From assembly GCF_001931485.1 (NCBI RefSeq), contig NZ_MSDV01000023.1, forward strand, positions 1 through 64,000: a DNA stretch of 64,000 nucleotides. The letters run 5' to 3'. Of this stretch, positions 8,790 through 17,915 are shown in pieces; position 1 is the stretch's first letter; each line of letters opens with the position of its first letter. The notes below the pieces were generated by a model. It made no database searches and was not told the origin of the DNA. It saw only the letters and a program-made list of their open reading frames with translations. Source of the DNA: Burkholderia sp. SRS-W-2-2016. Lineage in GTDB: Bacteria; Pseudomonadota; Gammaproteobacteria; Burkholderiales; Burkholderiaceae. A program made the position numbers and the translations under genes.

Positions 8790-8925
8790 CGGCGGCGGGA
8801 AAAGGGAAACGGCGGAAGAGGGGAAGCGGGGGAAGCGGGGAAAGCGGCGCGGAAACGGCGGGCAACACCGCCGCCGTCACACCGCCGAAGAAGGAAAACG
8901 GAGGAGAAAAAAACTGCGCCGCAGC
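8790..8925. repeat. Purine-rich low-complexity tract
   Basis: The plus strand is dominated by GGGAAGCGGGGAAAGCGG-like near-repeats with very few pyrimidines, then an AGGAAAACGGAGGAGAAAAAAA stretch. It lies between the iclR promoter and the end of the selenium operon. It could form an R-loop or triplex, or simply be a degenerate terminator region; I see no gene in it. Confidence 0.5.
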
Positions 8926-8927
8926 CG

Positions 8928-9062
8928 CTACGGCCGCAGCAGATCGAAGCCCGCGAACGCCACCACACCGCTCAGCGCGATCAGCGCGAGCGAGTGCTGA
9001 CCGACATAGAGCAGCCCGGCGGCGGACCAGCAGGTAACAGCGAATGCGGCGATACGTTTCAT
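8928..9062 (-). CDS. Small hydrophobic protein, 44 residues
   Basis: A short frame beginning MKRIAAFAVTCWSAAG, with two hydrophobic stretches (about 5-20 and 25-40) and a short polar turn (GQHS) between. It could form a two-helix inner-membrane hairpin. It begins 26 bp after the permease gene on the same strand and would be the last gene of the selD-mnmH-permease operon. I do not recognise the family. Its composition and position, not homology, are the evidence; it might be a partner of the permease. Confidence 0.5.
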   Translation of the reverse strand: MKRIAAFAVTCWSAAGLLYVGQHSLALIALSGVVAFAGFDLLRP

Positions 9063-9088
9063 ACTCGAAAACCCAGAACTTCTAAAAC

Positions 9089-10144
9089 TCAGAACCCCAG
9101 CGCCACCGCGAGCAAGCCACTGACCACCCCGCCCACCACCACTGCGCACGTCACCATCGTCAGCACGCGGCGCGGGAACGAGCGCGCCAGCATCGCGAGC
9201 GACGGCACGCTGACGAGCGGCAGCGTCATCAGCAGCGCGCCGGCCGGACCGGCGGCCATGCCGAACGACAGCATCGCCTGAATGATCGGCACTTCGCCGG
9301 CGGTCGGGATCACGAACAGCGTGCCGGCAATCGCCAGCGCGACGATCCACAGCAGACTGTTGTCGATGTCCGGCCCGATGTGCGGGAACAGCCACGCGCG
9401 CGCCGCGCCGAGAATCAGCACCAGCACGATGTACTCGGGCACGAGGCGCAGCGTCATGCGGCCGAGAATCTTGACCCAGCGCGAGAACGCGGTGCCCGGA
9501 TCGTCGGTCTTGACCAGTTCCGCGATGGCCGCGCGCGATGCCTCGGCTTCCTTCGGCGTGACCATCCGGTTCACCAGATAGCCGAGGCCGAACACCATCA
9601 CGATGCCGAGCGCGAGCCGCAGACCCATCCACTGCCAGCCGAGCACGAAGCCCATGAAGATCAGCGTGGCCGGATTGAGCGCGGTATTGCCGAGCCAGAA
9701 CGCGATCGCCGCGCCCGGCGCCGCTTCGCGCGCGCGCAGGCCGGCGACGACCGGCGCCGCGCAGCAGGTGCACATCATCCCCGGCAACGACATCAGGCCG
9801 CCCTTCACGACGCTGCTGAAGTCGCTGCGGCCGAGCGCGCGCGCGACCCACTGCGGCGGAATCAGCGCCTGCACCGCGGAGCCGAGCAGCAGGCCGAGCA
9901 CCATCGCCTGCCAGATCGCCTTGCCGTAGGCGAACGCGTAGTCGATCGCCGACTGCCACGAAGCCGCGGGCGCGCTCGCCGACGTGCCCATCAGGATCGA
10001 CTTGCCGATCGAATGCTGGCTCGCGGCGACGAACGCGCGGTTGTAGTACGGAAACCACTTCACGTAGAACAGGCCGACGACCGCGATCAGCAGGAAGACG
10101 ATCCAGCCGGCGGCGACGCGAGGTTGCCGAAGAGTTGATTGCAT
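9089..10144 (-). CDS. Permease of the ArsP/DUF318 (YraQ) family
   Basis: A 351-residue membrane protein with about eight hydrophobic segments. The signature GMMCTCCAAPVVAGLR around residue 130 corresponds to the Cys-rich TPFCSCSxxP-type motif of ArsP, which exports trivalent organoarsenicals; a second half repeats a VIPTAGEVPIIQ block. A polar cytoplasmic loop (about 205-225) separates the halves. It follows mnmH by 22 bp and is read with it and selD. That context suggests handling of a selenium compound (for example methylated selenium or selenite-derived species), but arsenic transport is the only well-known family role, so the substrate is an inference. Confidence 0.82.
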   Translation of the reverse strand: MQSTLRQPRVAAGWIVFLLIAVVGLFYVKWFPYYNRAFVAASQHSIGKSILMGTSASAPAASWQSAIDYAFAYGKAIWQAMVLGLLLGSAVQALIPPQWVARALGRSDFSSVVKGGLMSLPGMMCTCCAAPVVAGLRAREAAPGAAIAFWLGNTALNPATLIFMGFVLGWQWMGLRLALGIVMVFGLGYLVNRMVTPKEAEASRAAIAELVKTDDPGTAFSRWVKILGRMTLRLVPEYIVLVLILGAARAWLFPHIGPDIDNSLLWIVALAIAGTLFVIPTAGEVPIIQAMLSFGMAAGPAGALLMTLPLVSVPSLAMLARSFPRRVLTMVTCAVVVGGVVSGLLAVALGF

Positions 10145-10166
10145 GATGATCCTGAGGTTGTTTTTG

Positions 10167-11231
10167 TTAGCCGACGACCAGCGTGCGGCTGTCGAGCTGG
10201 GCGAGCAGCGCTTTGGCCTGCTCGACGACGTCGTTGTCGTTCGGGCGGAAATCGAGTTGCAGCGCGTTCGGCAACTGGTCGAAATGCTCGCCGCTGCTGC
10301 GCGCGTAAGCGGGATCGTAATGCCGTTCGATCAGTTCGTGGGCGAGTTCGGCGCGCCGGTTCTCGTCGACCAGCCGTTGCCAGCCCGTCACCCGCTCGCG
10401 GCTGTGCAGGCCGATCATTCGCTGCAACTGCCCCTTCAGATAGTCGGGATGATCGAACAGCTGCGCGTAATCCTGCAGCAGGAACGCCGCGCGATCCTCA
10501 AGGCTCGAGTGCACTTCGACGCAGGCGCCGCGATGAAACGTTTCCAGCAGCGCGAGCGGCAGCGTGATCGAGCCGATGCGCCGGCTTTCCGCCTCGACGA
10601 ATACCGGCCGGTTCGCATCGAAGCCGCGCAGCGCGCTGACCAGCTGCGTGTCGAATGCTTTCTGCGACGGCTGCGGCACGCCGCTCCACGCGCCGAGCAG
10701 CGAGCCGCGATGCGCGGCGAGCGCTTCGAGATCGAGCGTTTGCGCGCCGGCGTCGGCGAGCGCCGACAGCAGACGGGTCTTGCCGCTGCCGGTCGGGCCG
10801 ACCAGCGCGATGTAGCGGAAGCGGCGCGGCAGGGTTTCGAGCCGTTCGAGCGTCGCGCGTCGGTAGCTCTTGTAGCCGCCGTCCAGTTGCCGCGCCGACC
10901 AGCCGATCATGTTGAACATCGTCGTCATCGAGCCCGAGCGCTTGCCGCCGCGCCAGCAGTAGATCAGCGGCCGCCAGTTGCGCGGACGGTCGGCGAAGGT
11001 GGTTTCCAGATGATGGGCGATGTTGCGCGCGACTAGCGCGGCGCCGAGCCGGGTGCCCTCGAACGGCGACTGTTTGTAAGCGGTGCCGACCAGCACGCGC
11101 TCTTCGTTGCTCAGCACCGGCGCGTTGATCGCGCCCGGAAGATGGTCTTCGGCAAACTCGAGGGGCGTGCGAACGTCGACGATTTCATCGAAATCACCGG
11201 CTTTGTCGAGGGTGACGAGAAGGCTTTTCAA
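10167..11231 (-). CDS. mnmH: tRNA 2-selenouridine synthase MnmH (SelU/YbbB)
   Basis: MnmH converts 2-thiouridine at the wobble position of tRNA-Lys, -Glu and -Gln into 2-selenouridine through a geranylated intermediate, using selenophosphate. The product is 354 residues with the TTG start at 11231, matching the E. coli enzyme (364). The N-terminal rhodanese domain has DVRTPLEFAEDH and the catalytic Cys92 in YCWRGGKRSG. The P-loop-like domain follows with GPTGSGKT at 145-152. A longer frame up to 11390 overlaps the end of selD and would add unrelated residues. The TTG has no clear ribosome site, so this start is moderately sure. It is transcribed with selD, which supplies its selenium donor. 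Confidence 0.92.
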   Translation of the reverse strand: MKSLLVTLDKAGDFDEIVDVRTPLEFAEDHLPGAINAPVLSNEERVLVGTAYKQSPFEGTRLGAALVARNIAHHLETTFADRPRNWRPLIYCWRGGKRSGSMTTMFNMIGWSARQLDGGYKSYRRATLERLETLPRRFRYIALVGPTGSGKTRLLSALADAGAQTLDLEALAAHRGSLLGAWSGVPQPSQKAFDTQLVSALRGFDANRPVFVEAESRRIGSITLPLALLETFHRGACVEVHSSLEDRAAFLLQDYAQLFDHPDYLKGQLQRMIGLHSRERVTGWQRLVDENRRAELAHELIERHYDPAYARSSGEHFDQLPNALQLDFRPNDNDVVEQAKALLAQLDSRTLVVG

Positions 11232-11349
11232 GGGAATAGGGACGAAACGGACTGCGGGAAGGGTGAAATTATCGCATGGGCGTTGCCGGCAAGCGCTGGT
11301 CGGCGCCGCGAAACGCGTCGTTCCCGCGGCCGTGCCTCCCTTCGCCGCG

Positions 11350-12408
11350 TCAAACCACCTCGACGCGCGGCTCCCCGTCCACCATTTCACCGATCACCCG
11401 CGCGTCGTCGAAGCCGTCGGCGCGGAACACGGCCAGCACTTCATCGACCGCTTCCGGCGCGCACGACACCAGCAAGCCGCCCGACGTCTGCGGATCGGTC
11501 AGCAGCGCGCGGCCGGCGGCCGGCAGCGTCGCCGGCAGCACCACGTCGCGGCCGTAGGCGTCCCAGTTGCGGCCCGACGCGCCGGTGAAGATGCCCGCTT
11601 GCGCGAGACTCGCGACGTTCGGCAGCCACGGCAGGTCCGCATAGCGCACCCGCGCGGTCAGTTTCGAGCCGCGCGCCAGCTCCAGCGTATGGCCGAGCAG
11701 CCCGAAGCCGGTGATGTCGGTCAGCGCATGCACGCCGTCGAGACGCGCGAGCTCGGCGCCCGGCCGGTTCAGTTTGGTGGTCGCGCCGATCATTGCCGCG
11801 TAGCCGGCCGCGTCGAGCTGGTCCTTCTTCAGCGCCGCGGACAGGATGCCGACGCCGAGCGGCTTGCCGAGGATCAGCACGTCGCCGGCCCGGCCGCCCG
11901 CGTTGCGCTTCACGCGCTTCGGATCGACCACGCCGAGCGCGACGAGGCCGTAGATCGGCTCGACCGAATCGATCGAATGGCCGCCCGCGAGCGGGATGCC
12001 GGCGTCCGCGCAGACCGATTCGCCGCCCTTCAGCACGGCCGCGATCACGTCGTGCGGCAGCACGTTGATCGGCATGCCGACGATAGCCAGCGCCATGATC
12101 GGCTTGCCGCCCATCGCGTAGACGTCGGAGATCGCGTTGGTCGCGGCGATGCGGCCGAAGTCGAACGGATCGTCGACGATCGGCATGAAGAAGTCGGTGG
12201 TCGCGACGATCGCCTGGTCGTCGTTGAGCTTGTAGACGGCGGCGTCGTCGGCGGTGTCGTTGCCGACCAGCAGGTCGGGGAAGAACGGCAGCGGCGCGCT
12301 GCGTTTGAGCAGGTCGGCGAGCAGGCCGGGGGCGATCTTGCAGCCGCAGCCGCCGCCGTGCGACAGACTCGTGAGACGGGGGGGCTGGCTGGCTTGAAGT
12401 TGGGTCAT
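11350..12408 (-). CDS. selD: Selenide, water dikinase (selenophosphate synthase) SelD
   Basis: SelD makes selenophosphate from selenide and ATP, the donor for both Sec-tRNA synthesis (SelA) and MnmH. The 352-residue product has the N-terminal SHGGGCGCKIAP motif, with Cys21 and Lys24 matching the catalytic Cys17 and Lys20 of E. coli. It uses Cys, not Sec, at the active site. Also visible are the DDAAVY and TTDFF segments and AIR-synthase-like N- and C-terminal domains. The ATG at 12408 is supported by the conserved N terminus. It is first in the minus-strand selD-mnmH-permease operon and faces away from the formate dehydrogenase operon, with one small gene between. Confidence 0.97.
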   Translation of the reverse strand: MTQLQASQPPRLTSLSHGGGCGCKIAPGLLADLLKRSAPLPFFPDLLVGNDTADDAAVYKLNDDQAIVATTDFFMPIVDDPFDFGRIAATNAISDVYAMGGKPIMALAIVGMPINVLPHDVIAAVLKGGESVCADAGIPLAGGHSIDSVEPIYGLVALGVVDPKRVKRNAGGRAGDVLILGKPLGVGILSAALKKDQLDAAGYAAMIGATTKLNRPGAELARLDGVHALTDITGFGLLGHTLELARGSKLTARVRYADLPWLPNVASLAQAGIFTGASGRNWDAYGRDVVLPATLPAAGRALLTDPQTSGGLLVSCAPEAVDEVLAVFRADGFDDARVIGEMVDGEPRVEVV

Positions 12409-12530
12409 GAGGGCGGGAATCCGGTTCTTCGAATCACCGCATTATGAGGGTTGTTTTCGTGCCGTGCAGCATCGCAGCGGGCCGCTTATCCGGCCCGCCG
12501 AATTCACACCCGTTGACGTTTTAATCGGAC

Positions 12531-12929
12531 CTATTTATTGCTGCCCGCACCGGTTCCGTACAAACCATTGTCAAATCCGCCCGCACCTTGCGGATTCTGA
12601 TTCTGTCCGGCGGTTTTGCCGCGCGCATTTCCGTTGCCGCTGTCTTTCGATTGCGGTTTTAACGACTCGTGCGATTCCGGTGTCGACGACGCCGGTTTCG
12701 AACCCATTTCCGACACCCGGTTCTCGTGTGAATTGGTGCCGCCGCCCTGCGGGATCTGCGCGTGGCCGGGCCCGCTGGCAGCCAGCATCGCCGCGCCGGC
12801 GAGCGCCAGCGCGGCGACGCCCGCGGCCGCCGAACGGGCGGGGCCGTTGCAAAAAGCGCCCATGCGCGCACTCGCAATGCGGGTAAAAAATGACAGGGAA
12901 GGCGAGCGGGAGAGGGAGAGAGTATTCAT
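12531..12929 (-). CDS. Exported low-complexity hypothetical protein
   Basis: A 132-residue product with an N-terminal export signal: basic residues, a hydrophobic AAGVAALALAGAAML core (about 35-50) and a likely cleavage after GHA. The rest is polar, glycine- and asparagine-rich (PQGGGTNSH, GQNQNPQGAGGF) and probably disordered. The ATG at 12929 is the likely start; an internal Met (MGAFCNG) gives a more standard signal length. It lies between selD and fdnG and shares the intergenic region with fdnG. No family recognised; it may have no part in selenium metabolism. Confidence 0.55.
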   Translation of the reverse strand: MNTLSLSRSPSLSFFTRIASARMGAFCNGPARSAAAGVAALALAGAAMLAASGPGHAQIPQGGGTNSHENRVSEMGSKPASSTPESHESLKPQSKDSGNGNARGKTAGQNQNPQGAGGFDNGLYGTGAGSNK

Positions 12930-13111
12930 GGCAGCGCAATAATCCGTGGTTAAGGTGGATTCATTGCTGAGCAATGCAGCATGAATAATGCCCGCCGTCC
13001 TACAGATTTGTCCTATCGCCATTCAGGCAGCGCTAAAAGCGGTAGTTTTATTACATGATTACCGGGTGACAATTCCTTTACGATCTCGCTGCGTGCCGCG
13101 AAATCGGCACC

Positions 13112-13143
13112 TATAATCATTTTTGTCCCCAAAAGAGCCGAGG
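13112..13143 (+). promoter_or_regulatory. -10-like box and ribosome site before fdnG
   Basis: A perfect TATAAT (13112-13117) lies 34 bp before the fdnG ATG, with GAGCCGAGG as ribosome site just before the start. No good -35 hexamer is visible at normal spacing, so an activator may be needed or the box may be fortuitous. Confidence 0.4.
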
Positions 13144-13150
13144 CCATTCA

Positions 13151-16100
13151 ATGACCCAAATGACCCGGCGACAATTCCTGAAGGTCTCCGCCACCACGCT
13201 TGCCGGATCGAGTCTCGCCCTGATGGGCTTCTCGCCGACGCCCGCGCTGGCCGAAGTCCGGCAGTACAAATTGTCGCGCACAACCGAAACCCGCAACACC
13301 TGCCCGTACTGCTCGGTGGGTTGCGGCATCCTGATGTACAGCCTTGGCGACGGCGCCAAAAACGCGAAGGCGAGCATCGTCCACATCGAAGGCGACCCCG
13401 ACCATCCGGTCAATCGCGGCACGCTGTGCCCGAAGGGCGCGAGCCTGATCGATTTCATCCATAGCGAAAGCCGCCTGCGTTACCCCGAGTACCGCGCGGC
13501 CGGGTCGAACGAGTGGAAGCGCATCTCGTGGGAAGACGCGCTCGACCGCATCGCCAAGCTGATGAAGGAAGATCGCGACGCGAACTTCGTCGAGACCAGC
13601 GCCGACGGCAAGAAGGTCAACCGCTGGCTGACCACGGGCATGCTCGCGGCGTCGGCCGGCAGTAACGAAGTCGGCTATCTGACGCACAAGGCTGTCCGCA
13701 GTCTTGGGATGCTCGCATTCGACAATCAGGCGCGTGTCTGACATGGCCCGACGGTGGCAGGTCTTGCCCCGACGTTTGGCCGTGGAGCGATGACGAACCA
13801 TTGGGTCGACATCAGAAACGCGGACGTGATTCTCGTGATGGGCGGCAATGCGGCCGAGGCGCACCCATGCGGTTTCAAATGGGTCACCGAAGCCAAGGCG
13901 CACCGCAAGGCGCGTCTGATCGTGGTCGACCCGCGCTTTACGCGCACGGCATCGGTAGCGGATTACTACGCGCCGATTCGCACCGGCACGGACATCGCTT
14001 TCCTTGGCGGCGTGATCAACTATCTGCTCACGAACGACAAGATCCAGCACGAGTACGTGAAGAACTACACGGACATGTCGTTTATCGTCCGCGAGGATTT
14101 CGCGTTCAACGACGGTCTGTACTCCGGCTACAACGCCGAGAAGCGCAGCTACGACAAATCCTCGTGGGACTACGAGCGCGGCGACGACGGCTTCGTGAAG
14201 GTCGATCCGACCATGCAGGATCCGCGTTGCGTGTACCAGCTGATGAAGCAGCACTACTCGCGCTACACACCCGAGCAGGTCGAGAAAATCTGTGGCACAC
14301 CGAAGGATAAATTCCTGCACGTGTGCGAGATGCTGGCGTCCACGGCGGTGCCGGGACGCGCCGGCACGATCCTGTACGCGCTCGGCTGGACCCATCACTC
14401 GATCGGCTCGCAGAACGTGCGCAGCGGCGCGATGGTGCAGTTGCTGCTCGGCAACATCGGGATTGCCGGCGGCGGCGTGAACGCGCTGCGCGGCCACTCG
14501 AACATCCAGGGGCTGACCGACCTCGGGCTGATGTCGAACCTGCTGCCGGGTTACATGACGCTGCCGATGGAAGCGGAGCAGGACTACGACGCGTACATCA
14601 CCAAGCGCGCCACCCAACCGCTGCGGCCGAACCAGCTGAGCTACTGGCGCAACTACCGCGCGTTCCACGTCAGCCTGATGAAGTCGTGGTGGGGCGATAA
14701 CGCGACCGCCGAGAACAACTTCGGTTTCGACTATCTGCCGAAGCTCGACAAGTCGTACGACCTGCTGCAGGCCATCGAGCTGATGAATCAGGGCAAGATG
14801 AACGGCTACATCGCGCAGGGCTTCAACCCGCTCGCGGCGGCGCCGTGGAAGGCGAAGGTCGGCGCGAGTCTGGCCAAGCTGAAGTGGCTGGTCATCATGG
14901 ATCCGCTCGCCACCGAAACCTCCGAGTTCTGGAAGAACTACGGCGACCACAACGACGTCGACACCGCCTCGATCAAGACCGAGGTGTTCCGTCTGCCGAC
15001 CACCTGCTTCGCGGAAGAGCGCGGCTCGCTGGTCAGTTCGAGCCGGGTGCTGCAGTGGCATTGGCAGGGCGCGGACGGCCCCGGTGAAGCGAAGAGCGAC
15101 CTCGAGATCATGTCGGGGCTGTGGCTGCGCATGCGCGACGCGTATCGCAAGGACGGCGGCAAGTATCCGGATCCGATCCTGAACCTGAGCTGGCCGTACT
15201 CGAATCCGGCCAGCCCGACGCCCGAAGAACTCGCAATGGAGTTCAACGGCAAGGCGCTCGCCGACGTCACCGACCCGACCGACAAAACCAAGGTGCTCGC
15301 GAAACGCGGCGAGCAGCTCGCGAGCTTCGCGCAGCTGCGCGACGACGGCTCGACCGCGAGCGGCTGCTGGATTTTCTGCGGCTCGTGGACCCAGGCGGGC
15401 AACCAGATGGGCCGGCGCGACAACTCGGACCCGACCGGCATCGGTAATACGCTGAACTGGGCCTGGGCGTGGCCGGCCAATCGGCGGGTGCTGTACAACC
15501 GCGCATCGTGCGACGTCAGCGGCAAGCCGTTCGATCCGACCCGCAAGCTGGTCGCGTGGAACGGCCGGACGTGGGGCGGCGCCGACGTGCCGGACTTCAA
15601 GCTCGACGAGCCGCCTGAAAACGGCATGAGTCCGTTCATCATGAATCCGGAAGGCGTGGCGCGGTTCTTCGCGCGCGACGGGATGGCCGAAGGGCCGTTC
15701 CCCGAGCACTACGAACCGTTCGAAACGCCGCTCGGCTACAACCCGCTGCATCCGGACAACAAGCTGGCCGTCAGCAATCCGGCGGCGCGCGTGTTCCCGG
15801 GCGACAAGGCCGCGTTCGGCTCGCATGAGAACTTCCCGCACACGGCGACCACCTATCGTCTGACCGAGCATTTCCACTACTGGACCAAGCACGCGCGGCT
15901 GAACGCGATCATCCAGCCCGAGCAGTTCGTCGAGATCGGCGAGGACCTCGCGAAGGAGATCGGCGTGGTCGCGGGCGACCGCATCAAGGTGTCGTCCAAT
16001 CGCGGGCACGTGGTCGCGGTGGCGCTCGTCACCAAGCGGATCAAGCCTTTGACGATCGAGGGCAAGAAGGTTCAGACGGTCGGGCTGCCGCTGCATTGGG

Positions 16101-16219
16101 GCTTCAAGGGGCTTACGAGGCCGGGCTATCTCGTCAATACGCTAACGCCCTCCGTGGGCGACGGGAATTCGCAGACACCGGAATTCAAGTCGTTCCTCGT
16201 CAAGGTCGAAAAGGCATAA
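13151..16219 (+). CDS. fdnG: Formate dehydrogenase-N/O alpha subunit, selenocysteine-containing
   Basis: The catalytic molybdenum (bis-MGD) subunit of a membrane-bound, periplasm-facing formate dehydrogenase that oxidises formate to CO2. The frame spans 1,022 sense codons with an in-frame TGA at 13739-13741, codon 197, read as selenocysteine: flanking residues ARV-U-HGPTVA match E. coli FdnG, where Sec is residue 196. A twin-arginine signal (MTRRQFLKV) ends near PALA at residue 34. The 4Fe-4S cysteines lie in NTCPYCSVGCG and GTLCPKG. The second part carries the molybdopterin oxidoreductase and dinucleotide-binding domains, ending near residue 1022. It heads fdnG-fdxH-fdnI-fdhE-selA-selB-selC, so the factors for its own recoding lie in the same cluster. 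Automated callers often split it into a 196-residue and an 821-residue gene. Confidence 0.97.
13739..13780 (+). promoter_or_regulatory. Bacterial SECIS element in fdnG
   Basis: Directly after the TGA codon a hairpin can form. Its apical part has GG (13753-13754), a bulged T (13755), a GGCA/TGCC stem (13756-13759 with 13765-13768) and the loop GGTCT (13760-13764). Bulged U and GGUCU loop are the SelB-binding features of the E. coli fdhF and fdnG SECIS. The spacing from the UGA is also right. Confidence 0.9.
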
Positions 16220-16228
16220 GGAAAAGAG

Positions 16229-17149
16229 ATGGCACTCCAATCACTGGATATCAGACGTATCTCCGCGACGACCGTCGAGCCGCCGCAGGTGCGCGCGCCG
16301 GTCACCGGCACGGTCGCCAAGCTCATCGACGTATCGAAGTGCATCGGCTGCAAGGCCTGTCAGACCGCCTGCATGGAGTGGAACGACCTGCGCGACGAAA
16401 TCGGCACGAACGTCGGCGTGTACGACAACCCGGCGGATCTCACCGAGCATTCGTGGACCGTGATGCGCTTCTCGGAGTACGAGAATGAAGCCGGCGATCT
16501 CGAATGGCTGATCCGCAAGGACGGCTGTATGCACTGCGACGAGCCGGGCTGCCTGAAGGCCTGTCCGTCGCCGGGCGCGATCGTGCAGTACACCAACGGC
16601 ATCGTGGATTTTCACGAGGAAAACTGCATCGGCTGCGGCTTCTGCGTGACCGGCTGCCCGTTCAACGTGCCGCGTATTTCGAAGCAGGATCGGCGCGCGT
16701 ACAAGTGCACGCTGTGCTCCGACCGCGTCGCGGTGGGGCAGGAACCGGCCTGCGTGAAGACCTGCCCGACCGGCGCGATCATGTTCGGCACCAAGGAAGA
16801 CATGACGCAGCAGGCCGAGGAGCGGATCGTCGACCTGAAGGACCGCGGTTTCCAGAACGCCGGTCTGTACGATCCGGCCGCGGTCGGCGGCACGCACGTG
16901 ATGTACGTGCTGCATCACGCGGACCGGCCGTCGCTGTATCACGGGCTGCCGGACAAGCCGCGCATCGATCCGATGGTCAGGGTGTGGAAGGGCATTGCGA
17001 AGCCGCTCGCGCTCGCCGGTATGGCGCTCGCGGCGGTGGCTGGCTTCTTCCACTACACGCGCGTCGGTCCGAACGAAGTCAGCGAGGCCGACGAGCTGGC
17101 GGCCCAGCAGGAAGCCGACGAAGCACGCCGTTCCCGGGAGGCATCATGA
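16229..17149 (+). CDS. fdxH: Formate dehydrogenase beta (iron-sulfur) subunit
   Basis: The 306-residue electron-transfer subunit carries electrons from the alpha subunit to the cytochrome b subunit. Four 4Fe-4S clusters are predicted from Cys groups in [35 protein letters not shown] and CTLCSDR with the later [10 protein letters not shown] single membrane anchor is near the C terminus (about 258-275, [16 protein letters not shown]), as in E. coli FdnH/FdoH. The ATG at 16229 follows an AAGGAAAAGAG site, 9 bp after fdnG. The stop overlaps the next start (ATGA), indicating coupled translation with fdnI. Confidence 0.96.
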   Translation: MALQSLDIRRISATTVEPPQVRAPVTGTVAKLIDVSKCIGCKACQTACMEWNDLRDEIGTNVGVYDNPADLTEHSWTVMRFSEYENEAGDLEWLIRKDGCMHCDEPGCLKACPSPGAIVQYTNGIVDFHEENCIGCGFCVTGCPFNVPRISKQDRRAYKCTLCSDRVAVGQEPACVKTCPTGAIMFGTKEDMTQQAEERIVDLKDRGFQNAGLYDPAAVGGTHVMYVLHHADRPSLYHGLPDKPRIDPMVRVWKGIAKPLALAGMALAAVAGFFHYTRVGPNEVSEADELAAQQEADEARRSREAS

Positions 17150-17802
17150 AGCACACCGAGCATAGCGACCTCATCGACGTGAAAGGTCACCGCCTGATCG
17201 TGCGTTACACGCCGAACGAGCGCACCAATCACTGGATCACCGCGCTCACGTTCATCCTGCTCGCGCTGTCCGGCCTCGCGATGTTTCATCCGGCGATGAC
17301 GTTCCTGTACTTCGTGCTCGGCGGCGGGCAGTGGACGCGGATTCTGCATCCGTTCATCGGCTGCGTGATGTTCATCTCGTTCCTGATTCTTGCGCTGCGT
17401 TTCTGGCACCACAACTATCTGGACAAGGCGGACATCCAGTGGATGAAGCAGATGGGCGACGTGCTGAACAATCGCGAGGACAAGCTGCCCGCGATCGGTA
17501 GGTACAACGCCGGTCAGAAGCTGCTGTTCTTCGTGATGGTGATCTGCATGATCCTGCTGTTGCTGAGCGGCATCGTGATCTGGCGGCGCTACTTCTCGCT
17601 GTATTTCCCGATCGAGATCATCCGGCTGTCGTCGCTCGTGCATGCGGCGGCCGCGTTCGTGCTGATCGTCGGCATCATCGTGCATATCTATGCGGCGCTG
17701 TGGGTCAAGGGCTCGATCGGCGCGATGACGCGCGGCACCGTCACGTACGGCTGGGCTCGCAAGCATCATCCGAACTGGTTCAGGGAAATCATCGGTAAAT
17801 AA
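17146..17802 (+). CDS. fdnI: Formate dehydrogenase gamma subunit, cytochrome b556
   Basis: A 218-residue four-helix di-haem cytochrome b that passes electrons to quinone and anchors the complex. Hydrophobic segments are around residues 25-45, 60-85, 120-140 and 155-180, and His residues near the membrane faces ([27 protein letters not shown]) are likely haem ligands. The ATG at 17146 overlaps the fdxH stop by 4 bp; a longer frame starting at 16504 is an accident of the overlapping sequence. The end of the structural fdn genes is followed by a GC-rich hairpin before fdhE. Confidence 0.95.
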   Translation: MKHTEHSDLIDVKGHRLIVRYTPNERTNHWITALTFILLALSGLAMFHPAMTFLYFVLGGGQWTRILHPFIGCVMFISFLILALRFWHHNYLDKADIQWMKQMGDVLNNREDKLPAIGRYNAGQKLLFFVMVICMILLLLSGIVIWRRYFSLYFPIEIIRLSSLVHAAAAFVLIVGIIVHIYAALWVKGSIGAMTRGTVTYGWARKHHPNWFREIIGK

Positions 17803-17858
17803 ATGTGCTGCGCCGGCGCGGTCAATCAGTCGCGCCGATCGCAGCGCCCCCGCACCGG

Positions 17859-17890
17859 GCCGCCGCTCCTCGTCGATGACGGGCGGCGGC
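17859..17890 (+). terminator. GC-rich hairpin between fdnI and fdhE
   Basis: GCCGCCGC (17859-17866) pairs with GCGGCGGC (17883-17890) across a 16-nt loop, without a T-run. It may lower read-through from the structural genes into fdhE-selAB or stabilise the upstream mRNA. Confidence 0.35.
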
Positions 17891-17915
17891 TCTTCAGTTT
17901 TCAGAGGTCGATACT

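Noticed and set aside
10167..11390. Longer mnmH starting at 11390
   Set aside because: It would add 53 residues unlike the family and overlap selD; the TTG at 11231 gives the normal N terminus.
13739..13741. fdnG as a pseudogene or two genes because of an in-frame TGA
   Set aside because: Flanking residues match the Sec site of FdnG, a SECIS hairpin follows, and all Sec-insertion genes are present.
13148..16096. 982-codon open frame on the minus strand across fdnG
   Set aside because: It is antisense to a well-matched formate dehydrogenase gene; its product is Arg/His-rich with no family features, a common artefact of high-GC codon bias.
16504..17802. 432-residue start for the cytochrome b subunit
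   Set aside because: The first half is an out-of-frame reading of fdxH; the true start at 17146 overlaps the fdxH stop.
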